A stretch of DNA of 64,000 bases from Tricholoma matsutake (GCA_026075535.2 AP026547.1:496001-560000), one strand, 5' to 3'; positions 46,381-57,789 are shown, counted from the stretch's first letter. Numbers and translations: made by a program. Notes: a model not told the origin generated them from the sequence alone.

Positions 46381-47115
46381 TTTCTTTCTTTTTCAAGTTA
46401 TAACAGTCTTATTCAGTTCTTTTTAGGTTATCTACTACCACAATGACACAGAATGCATGACACATGCACCCTCCTCCCCATCCAAATGGGATGTGAAGGG
46501 GTTGTTTGGGGTTACAAGACCCCATGGAGACACCAGGAGGCCCAGGTAGCAGGGTGCCCATGAGGTAAGCACATGAAGCACCTCTAACACTGCCACCTCA
46601 TCACTAACCACCTCATCACACCTTGATAAAATATGAAACACCACCATGACAATGGTGGGACGGGGTAACAGGACCTATAACTGCCAAGGCAAACCCCATG
46701 ACCACCACTACGAGCCTCTGCTTGCAGGGTGGGATCAGGGGTGCTCAATGACAAACCGACAATGACAGGGGACAACAACAACACGGGGAGAGGACCGATG
46801 ACAAAGCACACCACCCATCCCCAGCCTCACAAGTGGTGGATCATGTGTGGACTGATGATGACTGAGGAGGATGGGAGTGAGGGTGGGTGGGCATGGGCAG
46901 GAGTGAGGGTGGGCATGGGCAGGAGGGAGGGGAGACAACAATGAGAGGGAGGGGATCACGAAGAGAGAGAATGAGAGGGGATGATGGTGAGAGGAGGGAC
47001 AATGAGAGGGGGAATGATGAGAGGAGGGAGGATGGTGACAAGAGGGGATGACGAGGAGAGGGGGGATGAGAGGAGGGATGACAACAATGATGACGAGGGG
47101 GATGACAACAAGAGA
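46380..47115 (+). mobile_element. Hairpin-bearing non-autonomous element, copy 3 (partial)
   Basis: The end of an intron-like block (TTCTTTTTAG) is followed by GTTATCTACTACCACAATGAC and CCCATCCAAATGGGATGTGA. The same words follow the intron-like block at 47645-47745. One CTACGAGC-CTCT-GCTTGCAG hairpin lies at 46708-46727. A G-rich minisatellite (GGGCATGGGCAGGAG and GAGAGGRGGGAT words) fills 46860-47100. The upstream hairpin is missing, so this copy seems 5' truncated. Confidence 0.45.
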
Positions 47116-47389
47116 GAGGGACTCCACTGTTCTATATGTAGTGTAGTTACATATCAGATATATGTATTACATAGGAAATATAATAATTTTTTTGTATTTC
47201 AATATGCAGTGTGAATGATATTTAGACGACATTCCTGAGGTGCCCTGGAGCACTTTGGACCAAAATTCATTACCCTGAAGACTGGCAAATTACAGAGTGG
47301 CCAGGGTAGGCAATTGCCTTGGATGCCCTGGTGTGTCCCAAGGCATCCTAGGGTAACCCAGGACACCCTGGGAACAAAAGCAATTTTCC

Positions 47390-48260
47390 TGATGTAACTG
47401 CCAGCTCACAACCACCAACCACTGTCGTCAACGCCGCCTCCTCCTCCTCTCCACTCTACCACCACCACTGTGTGCGCACCTGCCACCACTGTTCCCATGC
47501 CCACTGCCACCATCACCACCACCTTCAAATGAGCCAACTGGACGGAATGCAGGCCCAAATGACGTTGCCGTCATTTGGGCCATAGATAAGTTTTTTTTTT
47601 TCTTTTCTTTTTATCAATCAACTAATTGTAATTCATTGATTTTTAGGTTGTATACTACTGGGGATGACCTGCCACGATGAAAAACGCGCAACCCATGCCC
47701 ACACCCACCTGATCCCCTCCTCCCCATTCAAATGGGATGTGAGGCTGTTGACATGGGCTAGGAGGGCACAGAGGGATGCCAGGAGACCCCACAAGGGGGG
47801 TACCTGCCTAGTAAGCACCCACCAACCTCTGTACTTGTGCCACGTCACACTGACGTGCCCAAATCCCCCCCCCCCCCCCCAAAAAAAAAGACAAAAACAG
47901 AAATCCAAACAGGGGACAACAGTGACAAATGACGACAAGCCACCCACCCCCAGCCTCACGAGCAACTGCTTGTGGGGTGGATCGTGGGTGGAATGATGCC
48001 CAGGCACAGGGACAGGAGACGACAATGACACACCACCCACCCCCAGCCTCACGAGCAACTGCTCGTGGGGTGGATTGTGGGTGGAACAACAACAACAACA
48101 AGCCACCCACCCCCAGCCTCATGAGCAACTGCTCATGGGGTGGAATGTGGGTGGAATGATGCCCAGGTGCAGGGATAGGAGACGACAATGCACCACCTGC
48201 CCCCAGCCTCACAAGCAACTGCTCATGGGGTGGATCATGGGTGGAAGGACAGACAACAGT
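47390..48260 (+). mobile_element. Hairpin-bearing non-autonomous element, copy 4
   Basis: A perfect 13-bp hairpin, GGCCCAAATGACG-TTGC-CGTCATTTGGGCC (47552-47581), precedes an intron-like block that ends TTTTTAG at about 47646. Four hairpins of the GAGC-AACT-GCTC type follow in tandem at 47957, 48050, 48120 and 48210, each inside a longer CCACCCAC...GTGGGTGG stem. Spacing is 93, 70 and 90 bp. Ends of the element were not determined. Confidence 0.5.
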
Positions 48261-48270
48261 GGGGTCATGT

Positions 48271-48545
48271 CCCCTCCCCCTCCCCCGCACTTTGTGTGGG
48301 GAGGGATTTTTTTTGTACTTTTAATTATTTATTAGTATTGTGCCCCCCCTCCCCCATTTTGCATGGGGGAGGGATTTTTTTCTTCATGTTTTTACCTCCC
48401 CCCTCACGTTTGGCATGAGGGGTTAGCTTTTTATGTATATAAATAAAACTCCCTCTCACATCTTGTGAGAGGGAGGATTTTTTGTTTATGTATATAATCA
48501 CAATCATGCCCACTCCCTTGCATTCAATGTGAGGGATGTGGTTAA
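48271..48545 (+). repeat. Tandem array of five terminator-like hairpins
   Basis: GC-rich stems followed by T runs occur one after another. Stem 1 is at 48281-48305. Stem 2 is CCCTCCCCCAT/ATGGGGGAGGG (48347-48373). Stem 3 is CCCCTCA/TGAGGGG (48400-48422). Stem 4 is CTCCCTCTCACA/TGTGAGAGGGAG (48449-48475). Stem 5 is imperfect, CCCT..CAT/ATG..AGGG (48511-48540). TTATGTATATAA words lie between stems 3-4 and 4-5. They look like bacterial intrinsic terminators but are in a fungal repeat. Confidence 0.7.
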
Positions 48546-48625
48546 TTAAAAAAAATTTGATCTTAACTACTTTGAAAAAAATTAGAGTGTCATGAATAAA
48601 CATTATATTACTAACTAATAATTCT

Positions 48626-49150
48626 CCTGTGGCTCAGCACACATGTTTGGTTTGTCATGTGATCACTCTAATCAATGTTAGGAAACCACCCCATTACCTA
48701 ATAAATTTCATTTTTATTTTATTATGTCGAATTATGCTACATGACACCAAATGATGCTACACTTTGATGGTGTGAGAATTTTATTTTGCACGCATCAAAA
48801 TGTACGTGCATGTACGAGTGCATTGGTAACAACAATGTACAATATATGTAACATAGTATATAAACCCTAAATATATGCCTAGGGGACCCCAGTTGTGTTC
48901 TCTTAGGTATTCCACCTACGCTTTCGGTGTGAAAGGCCTTTGTCAACAAACTCACCTATTAATAACCCCTCGCATCAAAACCATCAATTCCCCCATCATG
49001 AGCGTGGATCCCGCCCCCTTCTTGTAGAGAGAACCCGCACGGTCTTAGCTAGCAGATAGTGGGTGTCGCCCTAACAATCAAGATGTCTTGAGTTCAATCC
49101 TTACTCTGCACAAATATATTTTGTAGGCACTTTGACAACTTAAGACTTGA
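48626..49150 (+). repeat. tRNA-derived SINE, copy 2, split by a solo LTR
   Basis: Left of the LTR are a box-A-like TGGCTCAGC (48630-48638) and GTTTGGTTTGTCATGTGATC. Right of it are GATGTCTTGAGTTCAATCC with a box B (49091-49100) and CTCTGCACA. Removing the LTR and one ATCAA gives a sequence that aligns with the SINE at 24205-24345. Confidence 0.6.
48676..49076 (+). repeat. Solo LTR of gypsy family B
   Basis: 401 bp, matching the gypsy B LTRs in the opposite plus-strand orientation (TGTTAGGAAACCACC...GTCGCCCTAACA). It is flanked by a perfect TSD ATCAA (48671-48675 and 49077-49081). Confidence 0.92.
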
Positions 49151-49310
49151 AATTTGATTATCCATTAGGGTATATACTCTAAGTTGAGCATCTGGAGTAA
49201 CCAGAATCTGGTCAGAATAGGTGGAGGAGTGTAAATTACAGGAAATCTGCCGGGTATTCTTCATCAAAGTCATATTCATTATTGGCATCATCTTTGGACT
49301 GAATGCTATT

Positions 49311-50479
49311 CACCCAGCAAGTTCTTCGCAACACGTGATTTTCGGAAAATGCCATCACTGAACTTGTGTGCAAGTGCTGCATGTAGTGTTCTTACATAAT
49401 ACAGTTTCAACATTGATACCGAGACTGTAGGGGATAGTCAGACTCCAAACCATTTGTGAGGCATGGTAAATATTTTCTTCAACATTTTCACAAAGACCAC
49501 AACTTCAACATGCTATATTCCGCGCCTCAACAACTGGCAAAACTTGTAAATTTGGTCATGTTTGTACTTTGATCTATTTTTAATGAGAAATCTTCTGCAA
49601 GCCATTCCTCATCAACTATGCCACATTTTAGCATGATTCTGTAGTATATCTTATATTAATAACTGAGCTCTAGAGCTCCACACAATCTATTTATTTTTTG
49701 GTTAACATCTGTGAAAGTTAGATTGATTCCTGCCAATTTTCTGTGTGCAAGCAATATCTCAAGAATTATTGGTCAGAGAAATAAGCTGAGAGTGGTACAA
49801 TGTCAAGGGTAATTAAAATAATGGTTTCCCATGCAGGTAATGGTGGCTATGAGCCATTGTGGTTGCTGAATGCTGTGTTGAAGTAAGATTGCCCTTTTGG
49901 GAAGTTACATACTTGGCATTGCCATCTATCTATGGGGCACAAGGGCTCATTTTTTGCACTAGAGACCCTCACCTACATTACCCTTGACACTTTACCACTA
50001 TCAGCTTATTTTTCTGATCAATAGTTCTTGAGATATTGCTTGCACACAGAAAATTGGCAGGAATCAATCTAACTTTCACAGATGTTAACCAAAAAATAAA
50101 TAGATTGTGTGGAGCTCTAGAGCTCAGTTATTAATATAAGATATACTACAGAATCATGCCAAAATGTGGCATAGTTGATGAGGAATCGCTTGCAGAAGAT
50201 TTCCCATTAAAAATAGATCAAAGTACAAACATGACCAAATTTACAAGTTTTGCCAGTTATTGAGGCGTGGAATATAGCGTGTTGAAGTTGTGGTCTTTGT
50301 GAAAATGTTGAAGAAAATATTTACTATGCCTCACAAATGGTTTGGAGTCTGACTATCCCCTACAGTCTTGGTATCAATGTTGAAACTGTATTATGTAAGA
50401 AGACTACATGCAGCACTTGTGCACAAGTTCAGTGATGGCATTTTCCGAAAATCATGTGTTGCAAAGAACTTGCTGGGTG
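49311..50479. repeat. Large inverted repeat (foldback element)
   Basis: Arm one (49311-49812) and arm two (49977-50479) are reverse complements over about 502 bp with scattered mismatches, mostly transitions. A spacer of about 164 bp separates them. The outer ends are CACCCAGCAAGTTCTT/AAGAACTTGCTGGGTG. No coding frame crosses the arms. The RNA would form a very long hairpin. It may be a foldback transposon or two inverted copies. No clear TSD was found. Confidence 0.9.
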
Positions 50480-52574
50480 GCTGTATGTAACTGTGCTATA
50501 AATAGAACATGCATCAAAACAGCCACTCTATTAATAATATCCGGCATCCAGCCTCAGACCATGGGCTTGGATTGCCTATCCCAACACTGTGGGAAGGTTA
50601 GGTGCTGAAATGTTCCATCAAAATCTATGAGTGCCCATCATTTGTTCACACGTCAAGCTGAGTTTGAACTGCCTTTATATGCACAAACGCCGCATGCTTC
50701 CTTTCATTCCTCCTTTTCCCCCCAGTTGCTTTCCTACATCCACTCTCCTCTCCGTTCTGTGTTTCTTCGAGGCAGCGCCATTCGAATTATATTTTTCATG
50801 GTTCCTTTCACTGATGTTGACTCTCATCCACCTCCCGCTTCCTGTTTTCTCTATTTTCCTATCCCCCCCCTCCCACTATACTCCTTATGTAGTTATGTTG
50901 TTTGTACTTTTGCAATATATTTATTTTTTCTTGTAACCCACCCTGGCAACAGGGTGTTGGGTGATGGTGGTGAATGCCTTTGGGCACGACTATGTGGGTG
51001 CTCTGTTGACAAACAAGCATCTGAGTTTGAGATTCATGTGCATGGGTTGCAGTTGAACCTCCATTCATTAAGTTGATTGGGGAGTATTGAGGTCCACCCC
51101 CCGATGGGGATGAGGATCAGGGTTGGTCTTAGTAATGTCCCCACTGCCCCCCCCCCCCCCCCCCCCCATGCCTTGATTTCTTGTGCTTGGATTGTCTTGT
51201 GTGTTTTTGGGGTATTTCCTGCTTAGTTGTCTCTTGGGTGTTTTGTCACAGAACCCAATTCCCCTGTAAGTCTATGCTGGGCCTGTCCAATCCTGTATTG
51301 CTCATTTGATTAATTTGTCTTCTTCCCATTTGGATTTCTGAGTTGAGTTAGCCTTATGTTCATGAGATATGTAACATGGATAAAGATTCATGGCTGTTGA
51401 GTCTCCTGACTTGGTATTTACATCCCCCTGTTGACATTCAGAGAACACTGGGAATACCATCCCATTTTAAGTTGCTGTCATAGATAATTGGGGAGCTTGC
51501 TCCCCTTTGTTATGCTACTGAGCCAAAATGCAGATGATTGGTAAGTGATGCTGGTTTTGTAGTTGTTTGGTTTTTGTGACCCCCATGGGAATTGAAGCCC
51601 CCATGAGACTGGCAGCATGCAGCCTGTGCGATGGTGCTTGCCGACTGACTTTGAATTTGAGCAAAACCTAAGCAAGCTCCCCATTCCATAGGTGAGGCAC
51701 TCACATACCAAATCGTTCTTTATAATAAGGAATTAAGGGCACTTCCAAAAGGTTTGGATGAGAAATTACACCACTCCTGGGTGAAATCATGGTCTGTGTG
51801 TAGTAAAGGCAGAGGTACACTCTGTTCTAAATTGGAGCAGGTGGATGGAGTCAATGGATGTAGGATGCCCCAAATCAATTTTTCTGAGAAGAATGGGTAT
51901 GTTGAGAAAGGAATATCAGTTAAATAATTCAATGTGGATCAGGCAATATGTATGAAGATGATGAAGCAAAACTTCCCAAAGTCAAACCATGAATAGGAGG
52001 TTTCTGGTAGAAACTTGATCTTTTCATATGGGAAGTTGCATGTATTCAAGTAATTATTTTTATATATCTACACTGCAAATAAAATATATACCAGTTGTAC
52101 TACAATATGTATTAATATCACTATTAAAGAGCCTTACTAGGGATTATTTGAGTTTTTCTTGTATGTGATCCAGTACCAAACAACCAACTCCAATCCATTA
52201 TAAAATAAGTGAGTCTGTTCTTCTTTCTTTGCCCAGTTGATAATATCAGTGAGGGCATTTTTTCTGTAAGCCCTATAAAGGTAGAGCATGCCCTTTTCCA
52301 AATATCTTCAGTGTGAATGATATGCCAGATTAATAGGGCCACCAGGTCATCAAATGGACAATCCAATATACCACACGGCTTCAAACCTGGATGCATAATG
52401 GGTGTAAAGTCCCCTTGCGGAAGACCACATGACCAACAGTACCGGTACCTTTCAAACTGAAGCTCACGCTTTATGCATTTCAGAACGTTTTGTGTGCGTG
52501 TGAATGCATTGCCACGTCTACTTTCATCTGTTCTTCCATCATTCACTTAAATTACTTTGCTCCAAGCTCTCGAA
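50480..52574. other. Region without a recognised gene
   Basis: An open frame at 50627-51076 is Ser/Pro/Tyr-rich and hydrophobic with no family match. A poly(C) run lies at about 51147-51168 and a small CACCCTG/CAGGGTG hairpin near 50939-50956. The minus-strand open frame 52124-52546 is also unrecognised. Confidence 0.35.
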
Positions 52575-54066
52575 ATGTCTACATCCATTGTTGTGAGTGC
52601 TGCTTTTCCTTTTTGGGTTATTTCTGACCTATATATGGTATTATAGGCTGTTCCCAGTAATTCTGCTGCTATAAATGGATTTTCTGTAAGCCTTACATGC
52701 TTTTTATGCCCTGTATTGTCTGACTACTGGTCTCTGATTAGGACCCTGCTAACCCTACATTAAGTTTCAAGTACTGTCATGGCCTGATTTACTTTTCTTT
52801 AACTGTTTGCAGAACCTTACCTTGTCTGAGGCCATGCACCAGGCCCTCACCCATAATCAGAGTATCAACAGGAAAGCTGGGGTTATTCCCAGAGATGAAG
52901 TAAGTCCCCCCCCTTTCTTTTCTTGTTTTTATTTATCTCTTTTGACCTTTTTAAATTTATAGGACGAGCCTGCACAAAGGGAAAAAATTGTCAGTGTTCC
53001 CAAGCATGGGAATAGGGCCTTTGTAAGCCTTCTTCATTTATTTTCTTCTTTAATCACTTCCTTTTGATGTTATTTACCTCTCTTTTTATATCTATAGATA
53101 TTACTGCCTCCTGCTCCATACAAAATGGGTAAGGTCACCTCCCAGTGGTGGATTCTCAGCTGGGGGCCTCTGCTGCTTGGCAGCTTCACCCGAGGGTTGA
53201 TGTGAGTCTCTCTTTAACTTCAACTATTTGTTTTTCTATTTTTCTGTTTAGCTTGGGAAGCGTTACAGGGTGGATATGGAGCCACCGACCTCAGAAGATG
53301 AGGAGGTATGTATTTTCAGGATTATATTTCTTTTTTTCAATTTTTTTTTTGACCTGTTAGCAGGCTGCCACTAAGCATCCCTGGAAGGGGATGACCTTAG
53401 AAGATAACCAAGCATGTATTTTCATGATTATGTTTCCTTTTCTATATTTTTTTTTGACCTTTCAGGAGGTGAAAAAGCCCACTACCAAACGTCGCCAGAA
53501 GCAGACGGTATTGTACATTCTTCTCTTTTATAAACAGAAGTGATGTATTCAACACAATCTTCTAATCAAAGGTCAAATCACTGATCCGGAGACCTTTGAA
53601 GGTGTGCTATTTCACTTATGTGGAAAACTTTATTCACAATTATGTCCACTAGCATGACCGTAACCGAGAAGAGTGCTTGGCAGATGAGAAGATCCAAATC
53701 CAGCCAGCAATGGGTGCAGTGCTTCCATTTGTGGTTCCCACTCAACCACAAGCTGTAAGCTGTGCTTTTCTTTTATGTTTCAAACCTTAGTTACTTTCTT
53801 GCGATATAGGTCTTGAATTCTGAACAAAAGTTGAACCAGAAAGCCAAGCATGTAACTCTTATTTCAATAGTGATATTTGATTTTTGTTAAACTGTATTTT
53901 CCTCTATCTCTAGTTAAAGGAGTATGGACGTACCCTTAATGTGCCAGAAAAATCGATTGGAAACCAAGAACGTCTTGACGAGAGAGCTCAGAAGGAGTAC
54001 TCAAGAAATTCATTGGGAAATCGTATGCTCGTCAACCAAAATAATCAGTATACCTTGTTCCTCTGA
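52575..54066 (+). CDS. Twelve-exon hypothetical protein
   Basis: The gene starts MSTSIV at 52575 and ends NQYTLFL-stop at 54066. Eleven short introns with GT...AG borders (one donor is GC) separate small exons, nearly all in phase 0. Key stretches are AVPSNSAAINGFS, NLTLSEAMHQALTHNQSINR, DEPAQREKIVSVPKHGNRAF, ILLPPAPYKMGKVTSQWWIL, LGKRYRVDMEPPTSEDEE, EVKKPTTKRRQKQT, HDRNREECLADEKIQIQPAM, VLNSEQKLNQKAKH and LKEYGRTLNVPEKSIGNQER. The protein is about 250 residues, charged and probably partly disordered. Exon five seems to end one base short of phase 0 (about 53200), and one intron-exon unit is duplicated at 53284-53465. I do not recognise the family. Confidence 0.55.
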
Positions 54067-55396
54067 CACAATTCTGACAATGCATGGTACAATGATTCAT
54101 TGGTGATTATATGAAAGATATTGATCAGTTGTGTCTCTGTTGCACTTGTAGGTCATATATTTTAATTGTTCTTTATTTAATTCAGACTACATTTCATGCA
54201 GGTCACCAAAGATATATACACCAAAATCTTCTTGTGGTGAGGGTTGAACCCAAGAAGATCAAAATGGCCACCCTCTTGAACATTAGGATCATAGATGATG
54301 TTGGTCTTCAATATAATCTCTTAGTGTGTCACTATGCATGCATTAGTAATTCTGCTGTCTGCAAATTGGTGGTGCTTGAGAAACCTTTCGATAATATAGG
54401 GGTTTTCCATTCTGATGTCTATTTCCATCCAAACATCGGTGAAGATGGGTGGGCTGGATTTCAGGCAGATTGCATGAGCAAAATCAAAGATTCACTTTTT
54501 TTACTTAATTAGCTTATTACTGATTAATACTCAATTAATGAGAATAAGTGGATTAAGTTCATGTTTTTCCTTAAAATTGATGGTGCAATAAGCAGAAATA
54601 AGTAGATATATAAGTTCAAGTAGTGTAAGAGGATTCAGCAGATATTTAAGTAGATTAAGCCCATCACTGGTAGCAGCTGCATCTGGTTATAGTCAAAATA
54701 AGGAGATATAAAAAGTTAAGTAGTGTAAGAGGATTCAGAAGATACTTAAGTAAATTAAGCCTATCATTGGTGGCAGCTGCACTCAGGCTGTTCTCCATGA
54801 TCAACAGAAAAATATCATGATATACATCAGTAATTAAGCATTTCAGTTTCCAGAGGTTGCTCAACTTGAGCAACCACCAAAAACCAGCCAAAACTTGGAA
54901 ACTCAAACATCTCGAAATGTATGTCCAATTTTCTGGAAACCTACCCCAGTAGCGAGCCATGGTAACTTAGGAAATCTATAGAAACCTATGAAACCTAGGA
55001 ACTACACTGAAGAAATTGGCTAAGTGGCAATTAAATGTTGTTATGTGGAGTCCAGTATGTGGTGACTATGTAGTACCAGGGTATAAGGTCATATCTAAGC
55101 AACAATGTAGAGTTCACAGCTTCTGAGGGCTTGAAGGAATGTAGAAGTCTTCACAGTAGGCAGATATTATCGATGCATCCACATGAAGATCATTGCCCAT
55201 ATCATCATCAGCACCATTTCAGGATGTGAGGACAAGCCCCCAGCATCTCTCACTGATATGTTCTACGTGACCGAGGAAGACCCTTATCATGTGCCAATAA
55301 TGCTTGTGTGCAAAAAGCTGTGGCTCAATGTATGTGCCACTCAGGAATGCAGCAAAAGCCCGTTCCACCTGCCGAACTAAGGATTGACAACAATCA
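54067..55396. other. Region without a recognised gene
   Basis: A plus-strand open frame at 54111-54512 (KIKMATLLNIRIIDDVGLQY) is unrecognised. A duplicated AGTGTAAGAGGATTCAGCAG-type segment occurs at about 54618-54670 and 54720-54775. GGAAACC words cluster at 54845-55005 and again at 61040-61100. Confidence 0.35.
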
Positions 55397-57597
55397 TCAT
55401 GGGATGTAGTGGAATCTTACTGCAATGAGAAGTAGGGTGTATAGGCCCTTGGGTGGGTGCTTCACATCAAGTGGGGGATAGAGGATGGAGTTCTTTGCAT
55501 ATTTCAGATGTTGCTCGGCAGCTGGGGCAATGAATTGGGACTGAAGGAAACCATCAGGGGCCTGATGCGCTGTCATTGTGGATCCAGTAAGTAAGATGAC
55601 GAGGAGTGGATATGAGAAATCTAACTCACCTGGTAGCATGGATCGTCACGAGCAACGTTAGAGTTTTTGCAGGACCATCTCCTTTGATGGCCTAATGAAC
55701 ATAGTCCCGATTTTTTTCTGGTTGATTAATAAATTTGTTGCGATTGAAGAATTTGATAATCACCTCAAGAATTCTGCTCGCAAGCTTGTACTTTTGGCTG
55801 TTGATTTGTCTATAAGCCTAATATGCCATAGGTTTTTTGTTAGTGAGTGATCAACATGATATGATGGAGAATCCGGCGCACCATGACAACAAGTGGATCA
55901 TCAGCTGTCAACACCAAGTCTACATTTGGGAATGAAAGATTAAAGGTCTTTTGAACAGTGGCAAGAAATATGGGAGATTCAGAGGTAAAGTTGAGGAAGG
56001 GCTCCTGCAATATATAGAGGGCATGGGTGATTGTTGGGATGAACACATTTGCCCAATGTGGATCGTGAATGAATTCTGTGGTGTTTGGGTGATCCTCACC
56101 TCCAAGGTCTGCATCAGCCTTCAGAACTTTCTTTGCATGCTGCAGCTTTGTGGCCTTCTGGATTTTAGAGTTCTGCATAGTAAGATCAATATGCTGTCAC
56201 TCTTTGGAAGTCGAAGGAGTCTCCTCACCTTTACTGGGAGATCGGCATTGCTCTCAGCCACTACCTCAATGAGCTGTTATGGATGAGACCTAAGATTAAG
56301 GGAGTGTTCAGAAGGAGTGTACACACCTTGTTTTTGCATGAACAATCACGTTGAAGGTCTGCATGGAATGCAAGATCTGAATGTTCTGAATGGACAGCAG
56401 CCACATTATTGGTACATGGGAATGAAGGTCGGACCGAGATAATATCCTCATCATCAAGGCTGCCACTTTGAAAAGGGTTGATGTCTTCAGGGGCCCTCTT
56501 CGGATTCAGATCTTTTTGCAGACCAGCATTTTGATATTTTTTGGGTGCTGAATCAAAAGCAGTAAATCTGCGCAGACTCGGATAAGGTGTGGATATTTTG
56601 TCACTTGTGTAACATGTGATTAACCTACCCCACATTCACTCCCTTGTTTACATTGTTGATCACTTCCCTCCCACCATCTTCCTGGCTATGTAGTCTGATC
56701 TCCTTTGTCTTTATGTCACTGTGCAGGTCTCCTTTTGCTGCCTTCTTTGGTTTCTTGACCTTGAAACAATGAGGTTAGTCAGTCCACAACAGAAGCATGC
56801 ATTTGACTACTTACTGCCTTCCCTTTTGCCTTTGCAGGCTTGACTGTCAAATCATGTGAATATACCCCATCTTTGACAGTGTCAAAGTTGAATTCCTCTC
56901 CCTCGTCATCACTATCATCAAGACATGCTCTTCCATGCTTGCAAATTGCTGTGGATAAGCATTGTGGGTTTTTGGTGAGTAGTTCCTCATCATTAAGGTC
57001 TTCATTTATGTTCATCAGTGCTAAGAACTCTTTTGCCTTTTCTCCCTCCCGTATCTTCTCTTCCATAGCTCATTTCTTGGCTTTGTGCTCAGCCACCACT
57101 TCCTGGGATGTGCAGCAGGTGGTTGTTGGTTTGGTGGGATGGACATTTCTGCCTGGGCAGTCAGGTAGTGGATCCCTGGCATTGACCACCCCTGTTTGCT
57201 TCTGTCCATGCTGGGCCTTCCCTTTCACAGATGGCTGGGAAGCCTCATCCATGTCACCTTTAGCTTGCTTCAGAGCTGGATCATCACTTGGCCCTTTCAC
57301 AGTTGTTTCAGCTTTCCGAGCATCTTTGCGTGTCCTGGTTTTTGCAGGCAAGGAAATGTCCTCATCATTGACCAAGCTGTGAGCTGGCACTGCAACATTG
57401 GCCCATGGTTGGCCTCCTGTTCTTGGCTTTTGCTGTTTGGGTCCATCTTGGTCAGGTAGATTGTTCATTGGTATGTTGGAGTCCAATTGTTCAATCTGGA
57501 CTTTCATCTGACCATGTTGCATCCTAGGAAGATCCATAAGTTTGGCATTTGGCTTGGTATGGGACCTGGGATTAGTGTTGGACTGCATCGTAGGCAT
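55397..57597 (-). pseudogene. DUF6532-like gene
   Basis: Exon one starts at ATG 57597 (MPTMQSNTNPRSHTKPNAKL), is basic and disordered, and after a TGA (57069-57071) reads AMEEKIREGEKAKEFLALMN and DDSDDEGEEFNFDTVKDGVY. A GTAAGT donor is near 56822. Later exons read VKKPKKAAKGDLHSDIKTKE and SLDDEDIISVRPSFPCTNNV. The DUF6532-like core then reads FIHDPHWANVFIPTITHALY and VQKTFNLSFPNVDLVLTADD, and after a stop and a GTGAGT...GACAG intron APDGFLQSQFIAPAAEQHLK. The family is common beside transposons in mushroom genomes and has no known role. The TGA after EHKAKK fits arginine. Confidence 0.65.
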
Positions 57598-57789
57598 GAT
57601 GAGGGAGAGATGTTTAGGATGTAACACTGAATGGATAATGAGTTGATGTGGCACTGGGAAACACCCCCAAAATATAAGCAAGTTGGTTTAAACTTCACGT
57701 GCTGTTCAATTCAGTCCTAGAAAATTCCTCGCAATTCCAATGTTCAGCTTCCCACCAACCACCAACTTCTAGCATTTCAGTTTGACAAG

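Noticed and set aside
46735..48335. Pro/His/Ser-rich frames on both strands at 46.7-48.3 kb
   Set aside because: They arise from hairpin and G-rich repeats. Frames differ between repeat units and show no conserved protein.
48271..48545. Bacterial intrinsic terminators or bacterial contamination
   Set aside because: The surrounding sequence is fungal repeat DNA with spliceosomal introns and LTR elements, and no bacterial genes are present.
49311..50479. CRISPR array or centromeric palindrome
   Set aside because: There are only two arms and no regular short repeats or spacers. The structure is a single inverted repeat.
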